Shown: positions 17,404 to 25,589 of the stretch, in pieces
How positions within the stretch are numbered: the first letter of the stretch is position 1
Layout of the letters: each line of letters begins with the position of its first letter
Assembly: GCF_001038485.1 (NCBI RefSeq)
Contig: NZ_LDUE01000060.1
Location: 62,001 to 126,000, forward strand
Source: Ornithinibacillus californiensis
GTDB taxonomy: Bacteria; Bacillota; Bacilli; Bacillales; Amphibacillaceae
Direction: 5' to 3'
Length of the DNA stretch: 64,000 nucleotides
Notes under the pieces: generated by a model
What the model was told of the DNA's origin: nothing
The model's input: only the letters and a program-made list of their open reading frames with translations
Database searches by the model: none
Program-made: the position numbers and the translations under genes

Positions 17404-17436
17404 AAAAAAGACTGGCTCTGGTTGCCAGTCTTTTTG
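17404..17436 (+). terminator. Terminator of pstSCAB
   Basis: AAAAAGACTGGC / GCCAGTCTTTTT stem and T run. Its reverse also ends in T, so it may serve the chemoreceptor gene on the other strand. Confidence 0.85.
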
Positions 17437-17441
17437 TTTGT

Positions 17442-19130
17442 TTAAATATCAAATTGCTTTGTACTTTCCGAAAGGGATTGGGATATACCTGTAAGTTTTA
17501 ACCCGACCCCATGGGTGTGTTCCATTTGTTTGATTTGTCCTTCACTGCTAGCTAACATTTCTTCGGCACTAGCTAACGTTTCTTGAGAAACCGATAGGAA
17601 TCCAACCGTTTCTTGTTCTAATGGAGGTAGTAAATATTTTAATTCTTTTAATTCCCCTTGAACGCCTTGTAGCTCGGTGCTAACTTCGAATATTATCTGC
17701 ATCATTTCATCAATGGATAATTTTGCTTCGTTCGACTTGGCTAAAGTACTTTTTGTTTTCGTTAGCATTTGATCAAATTCATCGGTTGCGGTTTGAGTGA
17801 CCTTCTCCATATTGGAAATCGACTCCGTAATCTGAACGGCAGCACTGGATGATTGCTCTGCTAGCTTACCAACCTCGTTTGCAACGACAGCAAATCCTTT
17901 TCCGGCATCTCCCGCACGCGCAGCTTCAATCGATGCATTTAAAGACAGAAGCTTTGTTTGTTCAGCAATTCCTTGTATGAGTCCGACGAGTTCATTTATT
18001 GCATTAGAATACGATTGTACATGTTGAATGGTTTTCGTAAGGTGCTCAAATTCCTGTTTAAACGTATGCACGGTATGAATTAAATCAGCCGTACTCGTTT
18101 CGCCACGCTTAGCGGAGTTAGTCATATCTTCAGCGCTAGCAAATATTTCTTCCATCCTACCAATCATTTCTTCGATTTTAATCTTCATGTCTCGAAACGC
18201 CTCAGAGCTACCTTCCGAACTGCTTGCTGTCTGTTCTGCCCCTAACTTAACAGTATGAATGGCTTCAATTAAATCTTGACTAGAAGCGAGTGTACCTTCT
18301 GAAGATTGTTGTAGCTCATGACCAGTTTGCTCTAGGTTGATGGTAGTATCCTTAATTTGATGTAACATCGAACGCATGTGATTAACCATGGCAAGATAAC
18401 TTTTATTTAACGAGGAAATTTCCGGTATGCTTGTATGTATCGTAATATGGTCCTCTTGTAAATTTCCGTTCCTAACATTTCTCATCTTTTCTCGAAGTAG
18501 GCTCAGTGGCTTCGTGATTCCACGAACAAAAATTAAAACAGCTATTGTGGCAATCACAATACTTACTACGATAATACTAATCATGACAGAAGCCATTTTC
18601 GTAATACTACCCATGTAGGATGAAGTTGGTACCATCACCACATAGATTCCATTAAGCTCGTCCATTGTTGTAAAGCTTAACGTATAATCTTCATCGTTAA
18701 CAAGGTGGTGAATGACGCCAGATTGCTTTTCTTGAATTTCCGTTACAAGTGCTTCGGGAAGCTCGGGCAAGGTGTCCAGACTCGTTTGAAAAGGATTGAC
18801 TTCATTTTCCGTGATGTAAAAGTAGTCCGATGTCATCCCATCATTCGCTAGCTTTTCCTTTTGGGAGCGAACATGGATTTCTAGCTGTTGCTTAAAATAG
18901 GCCTCATCGCTAACATACATAAACTTTAGATTATCAGCTATATCACTCGTTAAGTCTGCTTCACTATAAAGTCTATTTTCAATGGACTCCATGGTTGTAT
19001 CTCTGGCAATGGTATAAGCACTAATCCCAACTGCGATAACGGATCCGGCTAGTAAACTAATAAAAATAAATAATAATCTATTACGAAGGTTCATTCCTTC
19101 TCTAGTATTCTTCTTTTTCTTGGTGCTCAA
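17442..19130 (-). CDS. Methyl-accepting chemotaxis protein
   Basis: 562 aa. A basic N-terminus, TM1 (about 16-38), an extracellular sensor of about 145 residues (Cache-like), TM2 (about 182-205), a HAMP domain (about 205-260), then the long cytoplasmic coiled-coil signalling domain. The hairpin tip motif [19 protein letters not shown] is near residue 400. It signals to CheA/CheW. The apparent start is TTG 19130 with GGGGG upstream; an internal ATG at codon 13 lacks a well-spaced site. Ligand unknown; no chemotaxis genes lie nearby. Confidence 0.92.
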   Translation of the reverse strand: MSTKKKKNTREGMNLRNRLLFIFISLLAGSVIAVGISAYTIARDTTMESIENRLYSEADLTSDIADNLKFMYVSDEAYFKQQLEIHVRSQKEKLANDGMTSDYFYITENEVNPFQTSLDTLPELPEALVTEIQEKQSGVIHHLVNDEDYTLSFTTMDELNGIYVVMVPTSSYMGSITKMASVMISIIVVSIVIATIAVLIFVRGITKPLSLLREKMRNVRNGNLQEDHITIHTSIPEISSLNKSYLAMVNHMRSMLHQIKDTTINLEQTGHELQQSSEGTLASSQDLIEAIHTVKLGAEQTASSSEGSSEAFRDMKIKIEEMIGRMEEIFASAEDMTNSAKRGETSTADLIHTVHTFKQEFEHLTKTIQHVQSYSNAINELVGLIQGIAEQTKLLSLNASIEAARAGDAGKGFAVVANEVGKLAEQSSSAAVQITESISNMEKVTQTATDEFDQMLTKTKSTLAKSNEAKLSIDEMMQIIFEVSTELQGVQGELKELKYLLPPLEQETVGFLSVSQETLASAEEMLASSEGQIKQMEHTHGVGLKLTGISQSLSESTKQFDI

Positions 19131-19234
19131 GTTCTAACCCCCACACTAGCATAATCAATATAGTAAATTATACCAATCGAATGTAAAGTTACTGTTAAGT
19201 TAGTGTGAAGATTGTAGTTCTTTTGGAGTAGGAA

Positions 19235-19462
19235 ATGTCTGAGAGAAGTGCTCTCACGGACATTTTAGAGAAAAAACCGTGGGAAATGTCCGAGAGAAGC
19301 GCTCTCACGGACAATTTTGATAAAAAATCGTTAGAAATGTCTGAGAGAAGCGTTCTCACGGACAATTTTGATAAAAAATCGCTGGAAGTGTCTGAGAGAA
19401 GGCTTCTCACGAACATCTTTGAATAAAAATTATCAGAAAATGTCTGAGAGAAGCATCGGAGA
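19235..19462. repeat. 51-bp tandem array of hairpin units
   Basis: Units begin at 19235, 19286, 19337 and 19388 (exact 51-base steps), with a fifth partial unit at 19440. Each opens with an imperfect palindrome of the form TGTCCGAGAG-AAGCG-CTCTC-AC-GGACA, then an AT-rich spacer with a poly-A tract. Because 51 is divisible by three, open frames persist on both strands, but these have no ribosome sites and look like by-products. It lies between the 5' end of the chemoreceptor gene and the 3' end of the LysM gene. The rest of the 19131-19575 gap shows no gene. Confidence 0.85.
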
Positions 19463-19575
19463 CACAGCAACTACTCATTATAAACTGGATCCATGGAGTC
19501 ACTGTATATTTCAAAGGCTAATGTTGATTTATAAGAATTAAAAGGCCTATCAGTTAGATATTTCCCCCTATAGAC

Positions 19576-21390
19576 TTATAAAAATTTAATAGAAGAGCCA
19601 ATTCTATCTATATGTTCCTGATCTGCCCACAGAATAAAAAATTGATATAAACTGCCTTCTATCATTACTGGTGCGGGGTAGCGAATAATTAAAGCTGCTT
19701 GGTTGTTCATTTCTGGGGCTTGGTCTGCAGATGGATAGATATAACAGGCTTCTTGGTTTTGGATTGTTGTTGAAGTGATTGTTGGGTTAGAACCATATGG
19801 CATCAGTTGGTGAAATGCTTCATTCTGACAAACAACATGAATTGCTGCTGGTGAAGATATGGCTGAGATTTGGAAAAATCCATCCACACCTTCATATCTC
19901 TCTGGCGTCATTTGTTCCCAGTGAGCTGGATATTGAAATTGGATGCGGTAATTCGTGTTACGATAAGTAGCTGATTGGCTTGGTTTAGTCATTGGTGCCC
20001 ATTGAACAGACATGATGTTTGGTTGAGTTAGTAATTGGCGAAGTGTTAGGCGTTCTACATCGATTACCCAAAGCTCACTTGCAGGGGAGTCAGTGGAGCA
20101 ACCAGATAAATAGACTAGCTTGGAACCATCAGGTGACCAATCAACGGGGGTTGAAAAGCAATTAGAGATTGCTAGTGTTCGTTGATCCATCCCTTGGTTA
20201 TTTACAATAGATACGAGAGAAAAATACCCTAACTCTTCCAAGACGGTTGCACTAAATGCTATTACCTGAGAGTTTGAATTCCAAGTAGGGAAGTAGTTTT
20301 TCGCTAAAGGTCCACCTTCAACTTCACGTGTAATGCCATCTACAAGGTCAATGATATAGATAATAGAGATACTTGCACCTGGTGACGTATAGAGCACATA
20401 GCGTCCATTTGGTGACAGTCTTACATGATTGAATCTTCCTCCGGTATTATTGGTAATTTGCATCTTGCCGGTACCATTTGTACGAATGCGATAAAGTTGG
20501 CTTAGGCCGTTCTCGTCAATAGCTTGGAAAAGTAATTGGTTTCCATTGGGGAACCACTGGACATCAGTTGCGCCAGCTTGATTAATCACCTGGCTTCTAT
20601 GAGTTGAAACATCATAAAGCGTAATCGTGTTTCCTTTCGCATACACGAGTTTCTTACTATCAGGTGACCAATCAAGATATGCCCCAAGTCCTTCGGGTAG
20701 CTGATCAATCCGCGCTACTTCACCTGTACTTATCGTAACAACGAAGATGACGTTATGTCTTCCTACAAACGAAATCCTCTCCCCATTTGGCGACCAATAC
20801 GGTACAGAAAAGGACTCACCTAAACCATTAGTGAGTTTGTGGGTATTCCCGTTAGCAACATCATAAAGCCAAATATCAAAACCGTCTGCTCTTCCAACAG
20901 TATAAGCAATAATCCCATCCTCCCCTAATGGGGCAAACGGAATAGTCAGCCTCATACCCGGATAGATCATAGAAGATGATAATCCATTAGCCGATTGAAT
21001 TAATTGGACGTTTACTCTACCAGCAGTCGTAACATTATAGCGTAATCCAATGTTATACAGGGTATCCCCTGGTTGAACCACATAGTAGGGAGAGCCAGGA
21101 GGAACTTCTAATAGCTGTCCCGGAAATATGGTATACGGGGCTTGCAGGTTGTTTGCTTCTATAATTACGGAGAAAGGAACTTTGTACTGTGACGCGATGT
21201 TGAATAGGGTGTCCCCAGGTTTAACACGGTAGCGGAATATCCCGGGTGGCATGGAAAGCTGTTGGCCAACAAACAGAAAATCAGGGTTTGGCAGGTTGTT
21301 CATTTGAATTAAGGAATGGATAGAAATTCCCCAACGATTTGCAATATCACTTAGTGTATCTCCTGACTGAACGGTGTAGAAGATTTGCAT
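19576..21390 (-). CDS. Three-LysM protein with TolB-like beta-propeller
   Basis: 604 aa. Three LysM modules (about 3-47, 52-96 and 102-152) with Y-x-V-Q/K-x-G-D-T-L starts bind peptidoglycan or chitin-like glycans. A PD40/TolB-type propeller follows (about 160-455) with repeated W-S-P-N/D-G/S-x-K/R units, then a C-terminal domain of about 130 residues (Y-R-I-Q-F-Q-Y-P-A-H-W). There is no signal peptide; in spore formers many LysM proteins without one are placed on the spore coat or cortex by the mother cell, so spore location is plausible. ATG 21390 has GGAGTGA six bases upstream. Confidence 0.85.
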   Translation of the reverse strand: MQIFYTVQSGDTLSDIANRWGISIHSLIQMNNLPNPDFLFVGQQLSMPPGIFRYRVKPGDTLFNIASQYKVPFSVIIEANNLQAPYTIFPGQLLEVPPGSPYYVVQPGDTLYNIGLRYNVTTAGRVNVQLIQSANGLSSSMIYPGMRLTIPFAPLGEDGIIAYTVGRADGFDIWLYDVANGNTHKLTNGLGESFSVPYWSPNGERISFVGRHNVIFVVTISTGEVARIDQLPEGLGAYLDWSPDSKKLVYAKGNTITLYDVSTHRSQVINQAGATDVQWFPNGNQLLFQAIDENGLSQLYRIRTNGTGKMQITNNTGGRFNHVRLSPNGRYVLYTSPGASISIIYIIDLVDGITREVEGGPLAKNYFPTWNSNSQVIAFSATVLEELGYFSLVSIVNNQGMDQRTLAISNCFSTPVDWSPDGSKLVYLSGCSTDSPASELWVIDVERLTLRQLLTQPNIMSVQWAPMTKPSQSATYRNTNYRIQFQYPAHWEQMTPERYEGVDGFFQISAISSPAAIHVVCQNEAFHQLMPYGSNPTITSTTIQNQEACYIYPSADQAPEMNNQAALIIRYPAPVMIEGSLYQFFILWADQEHIDRIGSSIKFL

Positions 21391-21536
21391 AGAATCACTC
21401 CAATAGATTAGTTATTAATTAGGATATTCACCCAGTAAGAATAGAGTTCTAAATGGATGGGGTATTAATAATTTAAATTTAAAACTTTATAAATTTAATA
21501 ATTTCATGTGTAAAAATAAATAATTTTAATTTTGTG

Positions 21537-21565
21537 TTTACAATTGTTGTTCTAGAGTATATAAT
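21537..21565 (+). promoter_or_regulatory. Sigma-A-type promoter of the DUF2089 operon
   Basis: TTTACA (21537-21542), 17-base spacer, TATAAT (21560-21565), 29 bases before ATG 21594. Confidence 0.7.
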
Positions 21566-21593
21566 GTTACCAAAATAAGGAAAGGAATCTACT

Positions 21594-21956
21594 ATGGCGC
21601 ATACGTTATTAACCAACTGTCCTGTCTGCAGTAATACACTTATCGTTTCCAAGCTGCAATGTAACCACTGTGATACAACGATTGAAAACGAGTTTGAACT
21701 ATCAAAGTTTAACATACTATCAACCGAGCAACTGCAATTTATTGAAACATTCATCGTAAGTAGAGGAAATATTAAAGAAGTTGAAAAGGAGCTCGGGATA
21801 TCATACCCGACAGTACGAGGAAAGTTAAATGACATCATTAAGGCATTAGGGTATGAATCAGAAACAAAACAGGTTACTGATGAACGTAAGATTGTAGATA
21901 TGCTGGAAAGAGGGGAAATCACTCCTGAAGAGGCAATTAATCAATTAAAAAAATAG
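21594..21956 (+). CDS. DUF2089-family HTH/zinc-ribbon regulator-like protein
   Basis: 120 aa. An N-terminal zinc ribbon C-P-V-C (9-12) ... C-N-H-C (23-26) is followed by a helix-turn-helix region (G-I-S-Y-P-T-V-R-G-K-L, about 67-77) and a C-terminal SHOCT-like helix pair (M-L-E-R-G-E-I-T-P-E-E-A). This is the DUF2089 architecture, usually next to genes of the yvlABCD type and presumed to be transcriptional control. First gene of a three-gene operon with a good promoter. Confidence 0.85.
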   Translation: MAHTLLTNCPVCSNTLIVSKLQCNHCDTTIENEFELSKFNILSTEQLQFIETFIVSRGNIKEVEKELGISYPTVRGKLNDIIKALGYESETKQVTDERKIVDMLERGEITPEEAINQLKK

Positions 21957-21968
21957 GGAGGTAATTGT

Positions 21969-22353
21969 ATGAAGGAAGAAATTGCAAAAGTATTAGGGAT
22001 GATGGAACAAGGGAAGATTGATGGAGAAAAAGGCGACGGAATTAATTTCCTTATTGAAGGAAAAGGAAGAGAAAAATAATAAGTCTACCAAGTCGGATTA
22101 TCTTAATAAAACGTTAAAAGTGCGTATTAATTCTTCGGATAATGATAATGTAAATGTGAATTTACCGATTAGACTAGTAAAGGTCCTTCTAAAAGCGGGT
22201 CATGGAATCGCTTCTAACATTCCGGATGCACAGAAATATGTAAAAGATGTGGATGTTGACTTAATTTTAGAAGCAATCGATCAAGAACTCGAAGGACAAA
22301 TTGTTGATATTACATCAGGTGATGGCGATAAAGTCGCTATATTTATCGAGTAA
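21969..22353 (+). pseudogene. SHOCT-like domain protein gene split by a frameshift
   Basis: ATG 21969 (GGGAGG upstream) opens M-K-E-E-I-A-K-V-L-G-M-M-E-Q-G-K-I-D-G-E-K, the standard SHOCT-like start. The frame then runs into a stop at 22077. The expected continuation A-T-E-L-I-S-L-L-K-E-K-E lies one base further on and stays open to 22353. The break is at a run of five A (22027-22031); removing one A restores a single 127-residue protein. The downstream part has R-V-N/L-P-I-R-L-V-K and D-I-T-S-G-D-G-D-K-V strands typical of the family. Either a real mutation or a homopolymer sequencing error. Confidence 0.75.
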
Positions 22354-22362
22354 GGTGTGCGA

Positions 22363-22647
22363 ATGGTGAAGATAAAGATAAGAACTGATAAGTCATTCAA
22401 GTTTACTATCCCAGTACCCTATTTTGCTCTGCATTTAGCTGTGTCCATTGTTTGCTCTAATACAGTTTGGAGAAGGATCGTTAAAGCAAGTGAGAATTCT
22501 AACACACCTAGTATTAACCCTCTCATAAACAAACAACTAGTAAAGCCACTCCTAAAAACCTCCATCAAAGAACTTCAAAATTACCGAGGGATAACCATCG
22601 TGGAACTATCAGAATCTAAAGGAGCAGGAATAACTATAAAATTATAA
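22363..22647 (+). CDS. Hypothetical protein of the DUF2089 operon
   Basis: About 94 aa, basic. It begins V-K-I-K-I-R-T-D-K-S-F-K-F-T-I-P-V-P, echoing the strand pattern of the SHOCT gene product before it, then a short hydrophobic helix (A-L-H-L-A-V-S-I-V-C) and a C-terminal strand segment. It follows the upstream stop by nine bases with AAGGTG as ribosome site. No family recognised; co-occurrence suggests it acts with the DUF2089 and SHOCT proteins. Confidence 0.6.
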   Translation: MVKIKIRTDKSFKFTIPVPYFALHLAVSIVCSNTVWRRIVKASENSNTPSINPLINKQLVKPLLKTSIKELQNYRGITIVELSESKGAGITIKL

Positions 22648-22651
22648 GAGT

Positions 22652-22680
22652 AAAGGGAATGTCTTAGACATTCCCTTTTA
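22652..22680 (+). terminator. Terminator of the DUF2089 operon
   Basis: AAAGGGAATGT / ACATTCCCTTT stem with a short loop; it faces the convergent MFS gene. Confidence 0.8.
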
Positions 22681-23925
22681 TTCGTCTGTTGATTTTAACG
22701 ATCGAAAGACAATCAAGAAATATAACGATCCAATTAAATACAATCCTGCCGTAATTGTAAAGACATGGGCATAGCCCCAATAAGCTCCGTTCATCATAAC
22801 GATAGACGTTGAAACTGGCCCCATAAATGCCCAACCAAGCTGGAATACCATTTGGTTAATGGAATTTGCTAAACCTTTGACCGAGTTATCTACCTTAGAC
22901 ATCATCAGGGATGCTTGGATCGGATTTCCAGCATTCATTAATGCCTGTCTGAAGAGAAACCCGATAGTTGCTAAAAGCAAATTCTCAGTATACGCGGTTA
23001 GCAGCAAGAAAGGAAGAGAAGAAAGCTGTAAGTAAACCACTGCTCTTACCTCACCAACCCGCTTAACTACTAGTGGTCCTATGAACATGGCCACTGCCGT
23101 AGCAGCTTGCCCAAGTGAAATGATGAGCCCTATCATGGAATTGGAAGCGGCAAAGCGATCGGCGAAGTACAAATTCAAGTAAGGTATGACTAATCCACTA
23201 CCAAACCCAATTAACAACTGCGCTACTGCAAATAAGGCAATTATTTTAAAGCCCACTTTATTCGTCTTCATAAATTCACGAAACGGAATTCGATCTGCCT
23301 TTTCAACTTTTGTTTTTGGTATCTCAACCATTTTCATAATCGGGAAAAAGGCAATCAGATAAAAGATACTTCCAATAATTAATGCATATCGAATCGCACT
23401 TAATTCTGTTGTGAAAAGTGCGAAGAAGTCTGTTAATGTTCCGCCTAGTAAACTACCAACGACATTTGCTGCAGTCATTATGGCAGCGTGAAGGCTAAAT
23501 AAGTGAACACGCTGTTTCGGTTGCGAATTCTCTGCTAACCAAGGGATGGATGATACCTGGAGGAAAGCAGTAAAAATACCTGTAGCAAACCCAGTTATGA
23601 GTAATAGTGATTGTAATTCTACAACACTGCGTAAAAACAGAATAGCAGCGGTGAGTACAACACCATATGCCATGACACGCTTCCTACCAATTTTATCACT
23701 CATAATCCCTGCAGGTACAAGTATGATAGCTGTGGCTAGGGAGGTTAGGGCGATGACCTGCCCGTTTACATCGTGACTCATTCCAAGTTCTTGGATATAG
23801 ATATTGTAGATGACCATAAACATACCCATTCCGATTTGGGAAAAGATATTGGCCCATATTGCTAGTTTAATATTTTGGTTATACGTTTTCAGTTGTTCAG
23901 ACCATTCTTTTATAAAAAGTACCAT
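22678..23925 (-). CDS. MFS transporter (multidrug-efflux type)
   Basis: 415 aa with twelve predicted membrane helices. The loop 2-3 signature G-I-M-S-D-K-I-G-R-K-R is near residue 72-82, and a matching motif follows the central loop. Members export drugs or metabolites by proton exchange. It is divergent from the PadR-family regulator gene 190 bases away, so control by that repressor is possible, though PadR more often controls its own operon. Substrate not deducible. ATG 23925 has AGAAGGG rather far upstream (about 11 bases). Confidence 0.85.
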   Translation of the reverse strand: MVLFIKEWSEQLKTYNQNIKLAIWANIFSQIGMGMFMVIYNIYIQELGMSHDVNGQVIALTSLATAIILVPAGIMSDKIGRKRVMAYGVVLTAAILFLRSVVELQSLLLITGFATGIFTAFLQVSSIPWLAENSQPKQRVHLFSLHAAIMTAANVVGSLLGGTLTDFFALFTTELSAIRYALIIGSIFYLIAFFPIMKMVEIPKTKVEKADRIPFREFMKTNKVGFKIIALFAVAQLLIGFGSGLVIPYLNLYFADRFAASNSMIGLIISLGQAATAVAMFIGPLVVKRVGEVRAVVYLQLSSLPFLLLTAYTENLLLATIGFLFRQALMNAGNPIQASLMMSKVDNSVKGLANSINQMVFQLGWAFMGPVSTSIVMMNGAYWGYAHVFTITAGLYLIGSLYFLIVFRSLKSTDE

Positions 23926-24038
23926 CGTTGTCTTGCCCTTCTAGTTATTTCGTGTCCCTAAGTAATATACAACCAATTTCCCAAAATGTAAATGGATTTG
24001 TGTTTGTTAAATTTTGTGAAAAAAGTCTTAGAAAACTA

Positions 24039-24067
24039 TTGCAATTATCTAATAATGGAGATAATAT
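24039..24067 (+). promoter_or_regulatory. Promoter of the padR gene
   Basis: TTGCAA (24039-24044), 17-base spacer, TAATAT (24062-24067). A nearby imperfect palindrome (GATAATATATATG...AGATATATATC, 24060-24091) could be the PadR operator; the latter is a guess from position. Confidence 0.5.
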
Positions 24068-24112
24068 ATATGTATCAAATAGATATATATCAAAAAGATA
24101 GGTGTGCAAGAG

Positions 24113-24661
24113 ATGAAGACAAATCATACAAGATACGCAATTTTAGGGATATTAACAACAGGTTGCCGAACTGGATATCAAATTAAGCAATTAATAGATA
24201 AAAGCTTAAACCATTTTTGGAAGATTAGTTATGGTCAAATTTATCCTACATTGAAGCAACTCGTAGAAGAAGGATTAGCAACCGTTCAACAAACGACACA
24301 AGATGGAAAACCAGATACTAAAGAATACTTTCTTACATCTAAGGGGGAGGAGGAGCTTCGTAAATGGCTATCCTCACCTTTAGAAACGATTCCAGTTCCT
24401 AGAAATGAAGTGTTGCTGAAATTATTCTTCAGTAGACACCAGCATAATGACAAGACTATCGAGTATTTGAGTCATTACCAAGAGGTATTAAACGACCGAC
24501 TTTATACGTACGAGGAAATTGAGCAAACGATTCGTACGCATTCACTTGATAATGAAGATGCGCAATACTGGCTTTTTACACTAGATTATGGAAAACGAGT
24601 AACAACTGCTGAAATAGAGTGGTGTTACGATACGATTAATAAATTAGAAGGAGGAAGTTAA
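24113..24661 (+). CDS. PadR-family transcriptional regulator
   Basis: 182 aa. The N-terminal winged helix begins T-R-Y-A-I-L-G-I-L and has the PadR hallmark Y-G-Q-I-Y-P-T-L-K-Q-L-V-E-E-G-L-A. The C-terminal dimerisation domain is of the Vir_act_alpha_C type (about 90-180). Such proteins repress exporters or detoxifying enzymes and respond to phenolics or drugs. ATG 24113 has AGGTG upstream; a GTG at 24104 is too close. The stop abuts the ATG of the DUF4188 gene, so the two form an operon. Confidence 0.9.
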   Translation: MKTNHTRYAILGILTTGCRTGYQIKQLIDKSLNHFWKISYGQIYPTLKQLVEEGLATVQQTTQDGKPDTKEYFLTSKGEEELRKWLSSPLETIPVPRNEVLLKLFFSRHQHNDKTIEYLSHYQEVLNDRLYTYEEIEQTIRTHSLDNEDAQYWLFTLDYGKRVTTAEIEWCYDTINKLEGGS

Positions 24662-25141
24662 ATGGCGAAGGAGTTGTATCCCGGTCGATATACAACGGAA
24701 AATGATGAGGATGTTGTAGTATTTATCATTGGTATGAGAATCAACAAGCGGTTAGCCGTTCGAAAATGGTGGCCAGTGTTTACCGCAATGCCAGGTATGA
24801 TTAGAGAGCTTTATGAAAATCAAGAAGAGTTAGGTTTTCTTTCAATGGAGAGTTTCTTTGGTTTACGAACAACGGTGATGATCTCCTATTGGAAATCAAC
24901 GGAAGACCTACTGGCATATGCTAGAGGAGCTAAGCACTTAAAGGCATGGAAGGAATTCAATAAAAGGGTAGGGGATAATGATGCAGTTGGTATCTATCAT
25001 GAAACCTATTCTGTGAAAAAAGGAAATTATGAATCCGTTTATGGAAATATGCCGCTGCATGGGCTTGCAAAAGCTCGAGGTCACCGATTAATCACACCAG
25101 AAATAAGGACGGCGAAGAAGCGGTTGTCAGGCATGAAGTAA
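24662..25141 (+). CDS. DUF4188 (dimeric alpha/beta-barrel-like) protein
   Basis: 159 aa, matching the DUF4188 family: P-G-R-Y-T, F-I-I-G-M-R-I-N-K, W-W-P-V-F-T-A-M-P-G-M, Y-W-K-S-T-E-D-L-L-A-Y-A and H-E-T-Y. Related to monooxygenase/dehydratase-type ferredoxin-like folds; catalytic activity is unproven. It starts right after the padR stop, so it is a probable target and partner of that repressor, perhaps for handling the compound that PadR senses. Confidence 0.8.
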   Translation: MAKELYPGRYTTENDEDVVVFIIGMRINKRLAVRKWWPVFTAMPGMIRELYENQEELGFLSMESFFGLRTTVMISYWKSTEDLLAYARGAKHLKAWKEFNKRVGDNDAVGIYHETYSVKKGNYESVYGNMPLHGLAKARGHRLITPEIRTAKKRLSGMK

Positions 25142-25283
25142 TCTATTAGGAATCATTTTAAGGAAATGTGAGAAGTTAACTACAAGAGGGGAATAAACAG
25201 GACTAAAGAACCTCTATAATAGTCAGAATAATATGTTAACATGGTTAGGTAGTATTATATTGTGATTAGAAAGGGGAATTACT

Positions 25284-25535
25284 ATGTTAAAAAAGCTTGC
25301 GTCTGATGCTTTAGGTTTATCTGACATCGGGAAAATAATCGGCCCTGAGGATTATGACAAGACCGATTCCGATGATGCAGTGGCAGTACTTAATAATTCG
25401 AGAACGAATGGCACCCAACTAGCTGATCAGTATAAGCAGCTGACAGAGTATGGTTTCTCTTGGTTAACTTCTATCAAGGAACAATATCATAAAAAAGATT
25501 TTGGCGATGTGTTTGAGAAGTACATTAATAATTAA
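25284..25535 (+). CDS. YvbH-like protein with apparent internal deletion
   Basis: 83 aa. Residues 1-31 (A-S-D-A-L-G-L-S-D-I-G-K-I-I, E-D-Y-D-K-T-D-S-D-D) match the start of YvbH-type PH-domain proteins as I recall them; residues 32-83 (Y-G-F-S-W-L-T-S-I-K-E-Q-Y-H-K-K-D-F-G-D-V-F-E-K-Y-I) match their C-terminal oligomerisation region. The roughly 120 residues between, which form the PH domain, are missing while the frame is kept. AAAGGGGAA precedes ATG 25284, so it is probably expressed. It may be a degenerate gene or a minimal oligomerising form. Confidence 0.6.
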   Translation: MLKKLASDALGLSDIGKIIGPEDYDKTDSDDAVAVLNNSRTNGTQLADQYKQLTEYGFSWLTSIKEQYHKKDFGDVFEKYINN

Positions 25536-25553
25536 TAGGATTCATTCCACCAA

Positions 25554-25589
25554 AAAAGGATTCAGTATGGTTTACTGAATCCTTTTTAT
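25554..25589. terminator. Bidirectional terminator
   Basis: AAAAAAGGATTCAGTA / TACTGAATCCTTTTT between the YvbH-like gene (+) and appC (-). Confidence 0.85.

Noticed and set aside
19235-19426. 63-aa repeat peptide (M-S-E-R-S-A-L-T-D units) encoded by the 51-bp array, and a similar frame on the other strand
   Set aside because: Both frames are open only because the repeat length is a multiple of three. There is no ribosome site, and base changes do not spare codon positions.
22027-22034. Programmed ribosomal frameshift in the SHOCT-like gene
   Set aside because: The needed shift is +1, and no slippery heptamer with stop codon or internal Shine-Dalgarno of the prfB type is present; a plain indel is simpler.
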